DNA of 64,000 nt from Pseudisothecium myosuroides (taxonomy: Eukaryota; Streptophyta; Bryopsida; Hypnales; Lembophyllaceae): positions 4,216,001 through 4,280,000 of the forward strand of contig OX637293.1 in NCBI GenBank assembly GCA_951799445.1, in the 5' to 3' direction. The notes beneath the pieces are model-generated. The model was not told the DNA's origin. It searched no databases and was given only the letters and a program-made list of their open reading frames with translations. Each line of letters opens with the position of its first letter. Within the stretch, counting starts at the first letter, position 1. Below are positions 1 through 12,600 of the stretch, one piece after another. The translations under genes and the position numbers were made by a program.

Positions 1-1422
1 CCCGGAGTCCGGCAAATTTCCAAGATTTGAAGGGCCCGCAAGTTGATTCCCGGTAGAAATAATCATTATTGTCAATTTATTCCCGCATTGTCAACCCTTT
101 TCCGTATGGTTAAGCGTGCCAATCAATTCAAAGTCCCCTTGATTTAATGAAAAGTCTTTTTTTAATGTAGATTCTTTTCTTTCTTTCTTTTTATAATGCT
201 AAAGGTCCATTTGACGTTTGGATTGCCGGCTTTGCATTGGGGCGATTTGTTGAAAAAAGGACCGGCACTATACGGGCCTTCTGGAATGCCCCTCCATTTG
301 CCGATAGAGGGGTTGTTTGCCGTGACACCACTACAGATGCCCTAAGAGAGGTTTATACAATTGGAGAGGTTCTGTCAGAACTTTGGCTAACGTGTCCTCT
401 CACTATGGGGGCCTCCAACTATTGTTCACAAATATCATGACCTCTCTTAGTGCACATATACACTAAAACAGTATGCACTAAGAGAGGTTCTACTGTAATT
501 CATTTGGAGTGTTTTTCTGCACTTCAACTGAACAAGCAACCATGGAGCTAAATAAACCTTGGGTTACCCATTCTGCCATTAGTTGTCCTTGTTCAGGCAG
601 TCAACTTGACCCACAGGGGGGGGGGAGTGCCTCAGTTGTGGTTCCCGAGAAGGAACTACTGATAGACAATATGATTGAACCGCATTGTAGCTGGCTGCTG
701 CCTCCCATAGTCCCATCGGGCCATGTCGCACCTTTGACCCACCTTCCAACGGACGGACGGACGGACGACGGATGGGGGTGGTAATTAAGTCACAAAGACC
801 CAACTCATCACGCGTGATTGCTCCAATGGCAGCAGGCACGGGAGTCAGGGCATCAGTCAGACAGACAGACAGACAGGGTCCCGACTCCCGAGCTAGGATT
901 TGATTGATCGGCAGTCGGCACTCCTTCAACGGATTCAGAGCAGACAGAGCAGACAGAGGGCGACAGAAGGCTGAATGAATGATCTCATCTGACAGGGGGT
1001 GCACAACTTCCTTTTTTCCAAGGTGGATTGCTCACAAAATCATCTTGTCCATTGTCCAAGGGAGAGGGGAGGTCGGGTTCCCAATCATGCTCCATACAAC
1101 TCATGGTGATGGACACTGCCGGTGATGGGGAGGGACGAACGAGAACAAACAGGGGTGTGTGATGATGATGATGACCGTGGGCGGGCGGGCGGGTGGGCGG
1201 GCGAGGCCCCCGGGATGCAAGCCATTGGGACACCATGATTCAGTCACCGCCATTGGGAAACCATATAAGGTAGGTAGGTACACCCAAGACCGCCACTTTT
1301 TGCTACTGGGCATAATTTACTATTATTAGACTGGTCAGATTTTCATATGCTCTTGTTGGCAAGTGAAAGGAGGTTTCACCGCACCAGAGAACATGGCATT
1401 TGGATATTGTATGCAAAAGTTA
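1..1422. other. Unrecognised leading segment with low-complexity tracts
   Basis: I recognise no gene here; the reading frames are short and resemble no family I know. Visible structure includes a small palindrome at about 440-488 built on the motif CACTAAGAGAGG, which recurs near 345. There are short tandem runs of GGAC (about 750-775), CAGA (about 857-880) and GGGC (about 1178-1204), and a run of GATGAT near 1160. The stretch 780-1280 is clearly more GC-rich than the DNA to its right, so it may be the edge of a gene lying outside the window. That is only inference. Confidence 0.4.
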
Positions 1423-3267
1423 TTAACCCCTAAAATACTAAGGCATTTTTTTGGGCTCTGGAACCACTGAAAACTGCCATTTCTGCTGCGATCACTCAAG
1501 AAACCAAAAAAAAACATTTTTTTTAGAATCTAATCATAGGATCTTGTACTTCACTTGTCTCAGATCATGTGGTAAAAATTTCAAGAAATTTGACCGTTCC
1601 AATTGGAAGATATTAGCATTCAAAGTTGGAAAAAAAAAGGTTTTTTGAACTGTTTCTTGCAATTTTAGATGACTTTGACGGCCATTTGTGGATTTTTTTG
1701 GTACTACACAACATAAAGTTAAAAAATTTTATATTGAACATTTGAGTTGAGAGTTGAGAAAAAAAATTTCAACATATCAAAACTTGATTTTCACATATAA
1801 AAAAATTGTTAAGTACAAGTAGGTTCAAAATTAATCAAAACACGAAATTGTTAATAGCTCTTAGATGGAATTAAAACACCATAATTCCAATGGTGGGATT
1901 GTTCTTGTAAACAAACTTAACCTCATCCAAAATTTTTTTTTGAAAAGAATTGAAAATTAAATTAAAAAATGAAACCCTGTAAGTTTTTTTTTAACCCCTA
2001 AAAGCCCATTGTCCCTTCGGGGGACAAATGCGTTTTTGGGCATGTACCTTTTTGCTGAAATTTTCTCCTGATTTTTTTGAAACTTTTTGTGAACATGAAG
2101 AATTGAGAGAGGTACGTGGTAGAAAAAAAAAATTGAAATGGGACCTTTGAGCGAGAAGTTATGCCATTTCTTGGAATGCGTGGGGACGGGGGGTAGCAAA
2201 AAAATTTTGCAAAATTTTGAATTTAAATTTTTTTTTTTTCTCATAGATTATATTTTTGTCTGTCTGGAAAGCTTTGATTCATTTCATTTGGATTTGTTAT
2301 GAGGAAGTTATGGACATTCTTGTTTTTCAAGCAGTTAGAGCATCTTCTTGAAAAAAATAACTTCTAGGGTTCATTTCGGAATGCAATTTTTGTAATTTTT
2401 CAATTTTTTTTTTGGAATGGTTTAGTTTACTTGCTAGAACAATCTCACCATTGGGATTAGTGCATTTTAATTCCATCTAAAATATATGAATATTTTAGAT
2501 TTTCCTTCTATCTTGTACCTACTTCTACTTAACAATTTTTTTAAGAATGATAATTTAGTTTTTGAACTTTTTTTTTTCCCCCTAGACTCTCAACTCAATT
2601 TTCTACTATAAAGATTTAAAGCTCAAAACGCTGTAGTGCAAAAATTTTAAGTTAAAAATGTTTAAAGTCAAAAAATCTGGTCCCGCAATGTGCTGAAAAA
2701 CTTGTTTTTTCCACTTTAAACGCAGATATCTTGCAATCTGTGCGGTCAAAAATTCTGAAATTTTTTCCACACATTCTCATACCAATTGGATGTAAGATCC
2801 TACGGTTAGATGTGAAAAAAAAACAATTTGAATTTTTTTTGTACTTTGTGCTATAGAAATGGCAGTTTTGAGTGTTTTTTGGCAGCAAAATGGCCTTGGG
2901 CCTTTAGGGGTTAAAGAAGATGCTTAAATTGCCCGAAAAACAAGATTGTCCATAACTTTCTCATTATTAGTCCAAATAGAATGAATCAAAGCTTCAGATG
3001 TAAACAAAAACATGATCTTTGAGGATTTTTTTTTTTTTTAATTTTTAAAATCATTTTTTCCGCCCCGACAAATTGCTTTCTTGCTTTAGGATGGCATAAC
3101 TTTTGCTCCCGGGCATCGACTGAAAAACAAATTATATTTTTAGAAAGCTGATGTGATTCCCTATCTTCAAAAAAAGTTATAAAAAATCAGGTCAAAATGT
3201 GAGGCCACACGGGCTTGCCCAAAATCTCAAGTGTCCCTTGAGGGGACTTTGGTACTTTAGGGGTTAA
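1423..3267 (-). mobile_element. F1 TTAA-type element, interrupted by a second F1
   Basis: This non-autonomous DNA transposon starts CCCCTAAAATACTAAGG and ends ACTTTAGGGG, with TTAA at both outer edges (1423-1426 and 3264-3267). It aligns along its length with the complete copy at 47401-48332, in the same orientation. It is split at 1991-2914 by another F1 copy. The left part stops in a T run followed by TTAA, and the right part resumes at TTAAAGAAGATGC, as in the uninterrupted copy. It has no coding capacity. The TTAA target fits the piggyBac superfamily; no transposase is present. Confidence 0.85.
1991..2914 (+). mobile_element. F1 TTAA-type element nested in an older F1
   Basis: This is a complete F1 copy, 916 bp between its TTAA flanks (1991-1994 and 2911-2914). 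It begins CCCCTAAAAGCCC and ends GGGCCTTTAGGGG. Just inside the left end lies GTCCC-TTCG-GGGGAC, a short stem with a TTCG loop that is typical of the family. The element sits in opposite orientation inside the F1 copy at 1423-3267. Comparison with uninterrupted copies shows that one host TTAA became two. It has no open frame of note. Confidence 0.9.
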
Positions 3268-4032
3268 CCCCTAAAAACCCAAGGGGGGGTGTTCTTTCAA
3301 AATGGGCCAAAACTGCCAACAACTTGATCCATTTTTTTGATTCATTTTTTTTTGAGATCAGATATCATGTAACCATAGGATCTTGAAGTTAACATTGAGA
3401 GTGAGAATCTCAAAAAAATTCAGATTATTTGACCGCATGGTTTAGGAGATATTTAATTTTGAAGTTTTATTTGGGTCAATGGAAATACAGGGCAACTCAC
3501 TTTGAAGGAGCATATCTCTGTGAGAATATTTCAAAATCATGCCTTTTTGTGCTCAGTGAAAAATAAGAGAGTTGAGAATGTACATGTAAAATTTCATAAC
3601 ATTCCAAGAATTTTACGATTCATGGTGAAGCTTGCAATGCACGGTGGTCACTGAAATTTGAGTAGTGTTTGCAAGAGAAAAAAGAATGGGACACTTGTCT
3701 TCTCCTTGAGCTTCTTGGATCTGACCTTTTCAAGGTGGATCTGACCTTTATGAGGTGGGCAAGAAGCTCATTGGTTGGCTGACTTTTTAGTCCATGCCCA
3801 AACCGAACACAAAAAAACGAGCTGTAAACTGGACTACACTGCTAAACTTTGAAAAATTCCACAAGACGGAGTTTAACTCGGAATTTGATGAAACCACTGC
3901 CATTGGATTTGTAACAAAGTCTATATTTTAGAAATAAATTTTGTTTTTCAAAAAACTCAAAATATGTGAACGGGCAGCTCAAAAAACAGGGGCAGCGACC
4001 AGAAAATGGTCACTTGGGTTCTTAGGGGTTAA
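3264..4032 (+). mobile_element. F3 TTAA-type element
   Basis: This element of 761 bp begins CCCCTAAAAACCCAAGGG, ends CCCAAGTG...inverse style as CTTGGGTTCTTAGGGG, and lies between TTAA 3264-3267 and TTAA 4029-4032. Its interior differs from F1 and F2, but its ends are plainly related. It shares its left TTAA with the F1 copy before it and its right TTAA with the F2 copy after it. I see no coding region. It is the only copy of this subfamily in the window. Confidence 0.75.
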
Positions 4033-4961
4033 CCCCTAAAGGACCAACATGCGTTTTTTGGCAACATAGAAATTTTGGGCAAGTACATATGACTAGAGAT
4101 TTGCTTATTTTGGGCTGAAATTTTTATAGAAGGTGGGGACGAGGAATATCTTTCATATGCACCAAATTTCATGACATTTGGAAATACAAGTCAAAAGTTA
4201 TGGCCTAATATGTTGTTTGTTTCTCAACTCGGGCAGTCCGGGCAGATCAGAAAAAATCATTTTTTTCAAAAATAAAAATTTGAAATTGGTTTATTAGATT
4301 TATATATACGTGGAAAGCTTTGAATCATTCTATTTTGATCAATGAGTCAAACGTTACGAGGATTTTTAGTTTGCGGGCAGTTATGGATTGTCTACTCTAA
4401 AATAAACTTTGAAGTTGTTTATTTCAATCAATTTTCAATATTTTTCAAAAAAAACAAAATTTTAGGATGTAGATTGTTTATTAAAACATTGCAACCATTA
4501 GAATTGGCATTTTTCAATTCCATAATTAACTTTTTTTAAATTTAGTGTTTTGAACTATTCTCTACTTCTTTCTACTTACTATTTTTTTCCTATATGTTGT
4601 ACAATTCCAAATAATCTGAAAATTTTCAAGCATGTAGCCAACTTGCCATGAAGAATGAATCCAAAGAAGCACAACCATTTTGGAAATTTTTTCATAATAA
4701 TCTGACCTTGTGAAGTGCAACTGCCCGGTTTTTCGCAGGGCCCCCCAAAAGACTTTTGCCACTTCAAACGCTAATATCTTCCAATCTACACGATGGAAAT
4801 TTCTGAAATTTTTTCCACATATTTTCAAACCAGAGTACTACAAGATCCTACGGTTACATGTGTCCAAAAATGATGTTTTTCAAAAATTTGGTACTTGTAC
4901 TAGAAATGGCAGTTTTAGAGCTTTTTTGGTGAGAACATAGTCAAGGAACTTTAGGGATTAA
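4029..4961 (+). mobile_element. F2 TTAA-type element
   Basis: This element of 925 bp begins CCCCTAAAGGACCAACATG, ends GGAACTTTAGGGA, and is flanked by TTAA (4029-4032 and 4958-4961). It aligns with the copy at 62645-63579 and, inverted, with the one at 57536-59039. The phrases TTTTTTGGCAACATAG near the left end and ATGGCAGTTTTAGAGC near the right end are family markers. It is non-coding. Confidence 0.85.
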
Positions 4962-5130
4962 GGAACAAAGTTTGGTTCAGAAAGCGATTCTTCCACACAT
5001 GTGTAGAATTGATTTTGGAGATGTACACAGAGTAAAGATGGTGGTTTAAGGTCAGTGGCACATCTGGGTGTACCAACCTTAGACACCATTTTGACATTAG
5101 ATTATAGTGGAACTACCCATAGCCAATCAC

Positions 5131-5604
5131 TTAACCCCTAAAGGACCACTCTTCCTTTGGGGGACAAATGCATTTTCGGGCAGGTACCTACGGGCTGAAA
5201 TTTTGTCGTGATTTTTTGAAACTTTTTTTGGAGATAGAAAAACTGATAAGCTTTGTGGGAAAATAGTTTTTTTTCACAATTGGTGCCCGGAATCTCAACT
5301 CAATTCTCCAGCTCAAAAATCTGTAGTGCAAAAATTTTTAAGTTAAAAATGTTTAAAGTCAAAACATCTAGTCCTGCAATGTGCTGAAAAACTTGTTTTT
5401 TTCACTTTAAACGCAGATATCTTGCAATTTGTGGGGTCAAAAATTCTGAAATTTTTTCCACACACTCCCATACTAGTTAGGTGTAAGATTCTATGGTTAG
5501 ATATGGAAAAAAAAACTTTTTTCATTTTTTTTACTCTTTGCTATAGATATGGCAATTTTGAATGTTTTTTGGCAGAAAAAAGGCCTTGGCCCTTTAGGGG
5601 TTTA
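5131..5604 (+). mobile_element. F1 element with a large internal deletion
   Basis: Both ends match F1: the left starts CCCCTAAAGGACC after TTAA 5131-5134, and the right finishes GGCCCTTTAGGGG at 5600. The body is only 466 bp instead of about 932. The left about 160 bp of F1 joins directly to the right about 310 bp. The right flank reads TTTA rather than TTAA, probably one later substitution. Confidence 0.8.
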
Positions 5605-8600
5605 GCAATCTAGGACAGATCATGAGCAATATGAAGCAATGCAAATATTCTGTGATTTTATTCCCAAAATTGAAATTCCTTTAATTTTTGGAGCTGAATA
5701 GTACTCAAAACCTATAGTCAATGTCTAAACTCTTCTAATTCCAATCATTCAAAAACTACTTTCTTACTCATTATTTCCTACTTTCTTGCTCAATACTTTG
5801 GAACATGTATCATGACCTGATTAGTTTCAACCTTGAAAAGGAGGAAAAAACACATTCCAAGCTTTGGTTGAAAATATGTTCTAGCCTTAGTCAGAAATAA
5901 CTGCACACTACAAATTGGGTATGGATCTGTAGTTAGGAATGGGTGGTCCTACCTTAGACATCCATGTAAATTTGAAGCCGTATTGATATATTGTACTAAT
6001 TGTAGCTATAATACTTGACCTTAGAAGGATGGGCTGGTCATAGTGCAAATTATCTTTTTGGATACCATGTGGATGATTTGCTTTAAAAAAAAAATCCAAG
6101 AGCACTCATTGGAGGTCATTATTGTTTGAGACCTTCAATTCCCTTTTCACACAAAATTCCAAGGATGAACAATTACATTTTTGTCTTACATAGAAGGATT
6201 TCTTGTCATCCATCAGACACTTATTGTCCACGGTGTCCTTCTAGGAGTAAAGGAAGCATCATGATCAAGGTAGTCACCAAAACTACTCTAATTACTGGAC
6301 CAATAGGTGCACTTTTTGTTTCTATAGTGAACAATGAAGTCATCCATCAACCACTTTTGAGCCTTAGCGTCCTTCAAGGGATAAAATTGAAATCAAACTA
6401 TTTGAGAAGTCATTTTTCCAAAAAAATTGTATGCAAATAAGAATCTCATGGGATATTTTCATTTTCAACATTTTATGTATCTTTAAAAAAAATTAAAAAA
6501 ATAGGTTGGGATATGTTGACCCTGCTCTTCACTTATGGTAGTATGTGACATTATTAAGTCATGGTAGTTGAGGTTCATGTGAAGAAAAGTAATACATCCA
6601 ACAAAATTGAAAAATTGATTGGCAAAGAATATTATGAGACACTCTTTTTTTGAATTGTATATGCTTGTTTTACATTTTTTTGGTTTTTTTGGATGGCAAT
6701 ACAACCTACATGAGTACCATTGTGTGACACTCCTAATATAGAGACATGTAAGCGGTTCTCATGGAAGTTGTTTACCCCTTGCATGCTCCTTGGTTGTATG
6801 ATGTTGGTTTTCTTTCCTCCATGTTTTTTTGGTCTTCTACTTGAATATAAGTCATATACATTAGGTGACAATGAAAGGTAATCACACCATAATTGCCAAT
6901 TTTGCAATTGTAAAAATCCAACATAGTTTTGGATGAAGGAATTATGTGTGGTTTCAAAAATTAGAAACAAAAGCATGTTGCTTTGAAAGTAAATAGTTTC
7001 AAGTGATTTCACTTCCAGAATCCATCTTAATATGGCACCAATAATTGATAGTAGAGTCATTCATAAATGAAGCACACAAGCATGCTAGAAAGAATACAAT
7101 GAACACCCAAATGCTAAATTCCCATAATGAAACTTTTAAAAATACTTCTTTCAATGACTTCCTTTACTAATAGTTTCGCATGACTACCGTTTTTTCATTT
7201 GTAATCATATTTTAGGTGTTTATAATTTGGTAAAATTGATAAAGGATCTTCATATCTTATGGCTACACTAGAATGCCCCTAGCTGTTTTGGTGAAAGTGT
7301 ACATAAATTTTCTAATTTGAAACTAATGTCCTAAAGATCTTAGACATGTATGCATTATATCATAGAAGACTTCTTGAATACCTTACATGGCTACTTGATT
7401 GGTATTGTATGTGAAGGTCTATTTTGGCACTCAAGTGCTGAAATTGAATTTCTACATCAAATTCTCAAGGGTCCATGTCACCTCACACCATCCACAAGAT
7501 GACATGTGACACTTTTTTTTTATACAAGAATGACTTAATTTTTGCCAAAGTTTACCTTTGTTTAGGGTAGTATTAACACAAAAGTATTAAGCAATGGTAG
7601 CAAAGAGTCTCAAGGATTCATGCAAGAAGGTAATCTAAAGGTAATTTATTCATTAGAATGAAAAAATATGGTGTAGAAGACCTTTTTTTTGTCTCAACTA
7701 GAGGGTCCATAGAGTTATTCTTTTCCACTTGGTTTTAATTTTGAGGGTAAATATACTTTGAAATATGAATATAATTAACATTTAACTATAGTTGCGTCAA
7801 ATTTTTGGACTCTTGTAGAATAAGTTTTGTTTTCTAAACAGTTTGCATCTATTGGCTACTATTTTAGTTTATAGATGTCTACAAAACTACTCATCTTTGA
7901 CCCTCGATGAAACTTGGGATATACAAAAGTAATATTAAAGCATCAAAAAGTGAACTAATTAATATCCTGTCACTAAGCAGTAGGTTTGGCAGAATGTTAT
8001 CCAAAAATCTTCTTTAACAAAAATAAATTAGTGACTAATCATTTGACTTTACTTTCACTACAATGGCCCACTCATATCAAGTGAAAATTAAGTGAAATGT
8101 TGACAAAATTTTAATATTTTTTATTTATAAATCAATACACCATCCAATTTCAAGGATTATTTATTGTGAAATAAATTATTAATCAAATGTAAAAAGGTCA
8201 ACCTTATAATGGAGTTCATTGTCCTTAATCAATCCTCAAAGGAAGTGGGATATATTGAAGTAAGGACATAGTTTAATTGTTCATTGTAAAAATACAATTT
8301 TTTTTAAAAGTAAAATTCTAAATCTCATTTATGCAGAGTGAAGTTCAAAATTTGTCAACATTTGTTCAATGAACTAAATATAAACAATCTAGTAAATTTT
8401 CAACTCCATTTTAGATTATTAATTAAATTTTAGTAATTTAGAACTTCTAATAAACAATTATGAACTAAGTTCAAAAAAGGGGTATGTTTCTATAGTAATA
8501 GAGAAAGTCATCCATCAAAGTTATTCAAGGGACGGTCTACAAGAAACAAATTATAAAATCTTTACTTTAGGTTTCTTTTTTGGCTATCTAAACTCAACCA

Positions 8601-8609
8601 TTTTTAAAC
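5605..8609. other. AT-rich DNA, mostly unrecognised
   Basis: No gene is recognisable. The frames present (for example minus strand 6632-7060, 142 codons) have composition typical of AT-rich non-coding DNA and resemble no family I know. Part of it, about 6040-6250, is a decayed F5 element listed separately. A second short stretch near 6300-6385 resembles DNA near 61617-61695 and may be another decayed element end. Confidence 0.35.
6040..6250 (+). mobile_element. Decayed F5-like element
   Basis: From about 6070 the sequence follows the F5 element at 14029-14250: a stretch on the theme AGCACTCATTGGAGGTCA, then CCCTTTTCACACAAAATTCC and ATGAACAATTACATTT, then CATCCATCAGACAC. Similarity is clear but diverged. 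No intact TTAA terminus remains on the left, so the limits are approximate. Confidence 0.55.
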
Positions 8610-8802
8610 ATATTGTGGCATAACTTTTGCTCCCAAGCACTAATTGAAATAAGAATTATATTTCCAAAAAGCTAATGTCTTTTTCTAACCTGAGATAAAA
8701 TTTCAGAAAATCATGCTTGAAATTGAGATCTTACAAACCTTCCCAAATTCCCATTTGTCTCCTACAAGGACTTTGGGAGACTTTGGGACTTTTAAGGGTT
8801 AA
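8610..8802 (-). mobile_element. F1-like end remnant
   Basis: About 190 bp match the right-hand end of the inverted F1 at 3100-3267, including the phrase GGCATAACTTTTGCTCCC and a terminus reading ACTTTTAAGGG followed by TTAA (8799-8802). The other half of the element is missing. It is a truncated, old copy. Confidence 0.6.
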
Positions 8803-9632
8803 GGGCCAAACATTCAAACTTTAACAACATATGAATGCAAACAAGTCCCAAGAACACAAAATTTTGTTCTTTTCATCAATCAAAACATTTGTGGATTCTT
8901 GTACTAAGTTCTTACATTTGTAAGGTAAGGTCTTTCAAAACTAAGTCTGCAAAACTAAATTTGACACGACATGTCATTCACTAACAACAGCACTTGAAAA
9001 GCCTGCACACAAGTGCGTGACGTTACCCACATTTCAACACACTTCATGGACAATCATCCAAGAAGAGCCCATCATAAACACATATCCGACAACTTGATAA
9101 TAATCATCGCCGTGAATATTCCGAACCAGCTGGCCATCAATGAACACGACCTTCTTACAAAACTAAGCTTCATGTCACGAATTCCAACTGATCACTCTAT
9201 CCGATACTTTTACAAGCTTTCCACAACCTAACCTCCTGTTTTGATCAAATCATCCTTCAGCATTTACATGACAAGTTGAAAAATGGTTCATATGACACTG
9301 TTCTATGAGCTGGTCTTGACTTCCAAGTATAAATTAATCTAATTCACCATATCTAGCATGTTTACGGCAAATTCTACGATGTCTTCCGAATCTAGATTTG
9401 CTAGCCTCGTCAAACTGCACCCCATTACGACAAAGCTTGAACTAGGCAGCCGGAGAGCCACTGTAGTAGTCAGCCAGAGAAACTGAAACCCGGCCTAAAA
9501 GGGCACGCGACAGTGCTTACCATCACCTTGAAAACTTTAACCCTCTGCTCCTGGAGAAGGTAGATATAATACACTGGAGAATCTTCTACTGGCTAGACTG
9601 GACCTGCTCCAGAAGAACATCCTGGCATAAGA
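8803..9632. other. 3' flank of CNOT9
   Basis: This is non-repetitive DNA downstream of the CNOT9 stop. It presumably holds the 3' untranslated region and polyadenylation site, but I could not place either. The frame at 9013-9231 on the plus strand has no recognisable similarity. Base composition is more balanced than in the neighbouring transposon blocks. Confidence 0.35.
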
Positions 9633-12600
9633 TTACACAAGCATCGGCTGTCCGCCCACGTTTATAATCAACCTTGCAAGCCACGTCCTAGTTGTGTGAT
9701 CGTCCTGCACACATTCAACCCCACATTGTAAGCACACAAAAGATAGTCGAGAAGGGTGCAAGAAACCAACAAACACCGCCAAGCACAAGGAGTACGAACA
9801 GCGCCTGCAGAGGTATTCTAAACAAACATGCTGTGTTGAAGCCTGCCAATTGAAATGCCATTTAAGGCAATATCTAGCATAAACCCTGCCACTTGTACCA
9901 CGACTGGTTTTCTAGAATACCTCCAGTGGGCGGATTATCAACTAGAGAAGGTTCCAAAATGCCATAAAGGTACACTAGAAAAGGTTGTTTATCATACCCG
10001 TAGGCAGTTGCTGAAGGTTCCGTTTTGAAGAAGTTCAGGAAGGCAATTCTTCAAAGCGTCACAAGCTCTGCAATCGGCAGGTGAGAAGCATAAGCAAAGA
10101 ACCAGAGCATATGGATGCTTGCAACTCAGCAGAGGTCAATCTGGGAAAATCCAAAATAACTACAGTCCACAAGCCTCCTGGACAATCATGGTATAAGGTA
10201 AAGGATACTATTTGTAGGAGTGGTCTTTGGGTATAAGACCAAAGTCTGTTGAGATATAAGAATAAAATCAGTGTGTAGAAATTTCTTATGCAATTTCAAA
10301 GTTGGAGGTTCAAGATCACTACAAGTGACTGTAGACAACCCCATTTCCAACTCAAAGATCAGTGACCATAGACGTTTAGCCAAGCCATGCTTACACCAAG
10401 AGTATGGATAGATGAGTTGCTATTGGTAACAGGGGTCGCCACAGGAGACGGGATAAAATCCCTAATGGTTTTAGTACCTTCAACTCCTCTGAGCAAGATA
10501 CGAAGATTGAACCAAAAGACGACATCAATTGTTTTTCCCATCAAAAGCTCTAGTAAGGCCTGCCACACAGAAGTGCTCACCTTTGATTGTCAGAAAGTCG
10601 GAGGTAGCATCGAATGATATGTTTCAAAAGGCGTACAGAAGGTTGTTCAGCTAGCATTTGCACCATATTCGCAAGAACTGCACTCACAGCAAAAAAACGC
10701 TCCGCAGTAGCACAAATGTAGGCAAGACCCACATCATCCAGAAGTATTTTCTGAACTATGAATGTCGCCACCTGCCAACGAATAAACCGTTGTCATGTTC
10801 CAGTTTCCATGCGGCTATACAAAGCTGTTAGCACAATCGTATCCACCAGCCTTGGGGGCACGTTTCAGATTTTACAATTTGTTTGAGCAAGATGTTCATG
10901 CAGGCCCATTGTCCTGACCATTCAATGGGGCAAATGTGTAGTACAGGATTTTCAGTTTGCTGTTTCAAGAGCTTTAGACAACATTATAAAGAGAATCTTT
11001 CCCATGATTAATAGCGAGGTCTCCATATGATCAGTAGAAGAGAGTGATAATTGAGAGCCTCTTCATCAATCATGGAAAGATTCTCATTCGACTGTCGTTT
11101 AAACCCCTGCTATTGAATGATCTTCTGACCAGGACTTATGTAATGCTACATATTTAATAGGAAGATAGAAATAACAGAAATAGAGTAGAATACTCACTGT
11201 CTTGGATAGTTCACTCCCCATTTCCATAGTTCGTAAACACAGAGGAATAATCTCTGTTGAGAGCAGGAAATTTATAACCTCGGTGTCATCCACCTGCAAA
11301 TACAAGACCCCCATTAGCATAGGAACATTTGGACTTCATGATCCCAAAGCATCAACAGTTAGCAACAAAAGATTGTAAACTAAGTAAGAGTAGAGAAGCA
11401 AGATCTGCACCCTTGAAGTCATGCATCGACTGATTGACGCAGAACAGAGCACACACTATTACATCACTCAAAAGGCATAAGTCAAATAGCACGAGAAATA
11501 ATACGAAAACTGCTCATCTAAGAATTGCAGCATTTCTGACTCATCCAGCATGGCTTCCTTCAAAAGGGAAAACCTTCCAAGAAAATTGTATAAATTTCAG
11601 AGTAAAACACTGAACTGTGAGTAATATGAAAAATTCAGAGAAAATAGAGAATATAGATCATGAAGTCCAGAAAATAATGAATAAAAATATACGGAGTACT
11701 AGTTAAAGTATGTCAGGATAGAAATCACGTGGCTAAAATTGTGAAGACGTCAGGGCTTCATCACAATTAAACCTTTTCATTCAACTCCTTGAGAACTGAA
11801 ATTGGAATATTGTTACCTTAACCAGGGCACCAATGACTCCAAGGCTTGTGAGTCGAAGGTACTCAAATGGTCGTGTCTTGCTAACTGTGTTGAGAAATGG
11901 ATAAAGATAGAGAGGAATATGTGCTGCAAACCCCAAAACTCACATATTCAAAAATCCGCAACAAAAATCCACGACAATTGAATCATAGAAAGGTCTGAAG
12001 CGTCATTCCTGACATAGACAATAAAAGTTGAAAAAGAGGAAATAAAAGTACCGTTCAGAAAAAGAGCCCTAGTCTCCGCATGGGAAGCGACACACTGCAT
12101 TATGCAAAACAATAACAAGAATCAGCAACGGTAAATATCAAGAAAAAGAAGTTAAACTCTGCCATGTCATCTCAGATCTCTATCTATCAAAAGAGCAGTA
12201 CGAAATAACAGGTATCTCACCTGGAGCAAAGCCAGAGCATTGCAAACTCGATTGGAAGCTCCTGCAGTCAGTGTAGGCGGAGACAACATAGGATAGATGG
12301 ATACAATCTCCTGATGAAAAAAGATTAAAAAGCACAATTAGAATCACGAATCAATAATCTCCTCAGGAAAAATTCTCTTCAGGAAAAAATTTCCTCCTAA
12401 GCCGTCCAAAACATTGAACCGTTTTAACAAGTTCACTACCAGTACAGTAATGTGAATACCAAGGTCGCAGACCCCCAATATAAAAGTTCAAAACATCAAC
12501 AGAATCGAAGTGGTACAAATCAAATTCATTCAAAAGTTGCGCAAATAAGAGCAAGATTCAACAAAGTAGAAACCACGAAAACTCCACAAAAGCGCGAACA

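Noticed and set aside
1423..3267. PIF/Harbinger origin of the F elements (TTA duplication)
   Set aside because: The fourth base is A at almost every terminus on both sides, and the ends are symmetrical only if TTAA is the target; this favours a piggyBac type. It is not fully excluded without a transposase.
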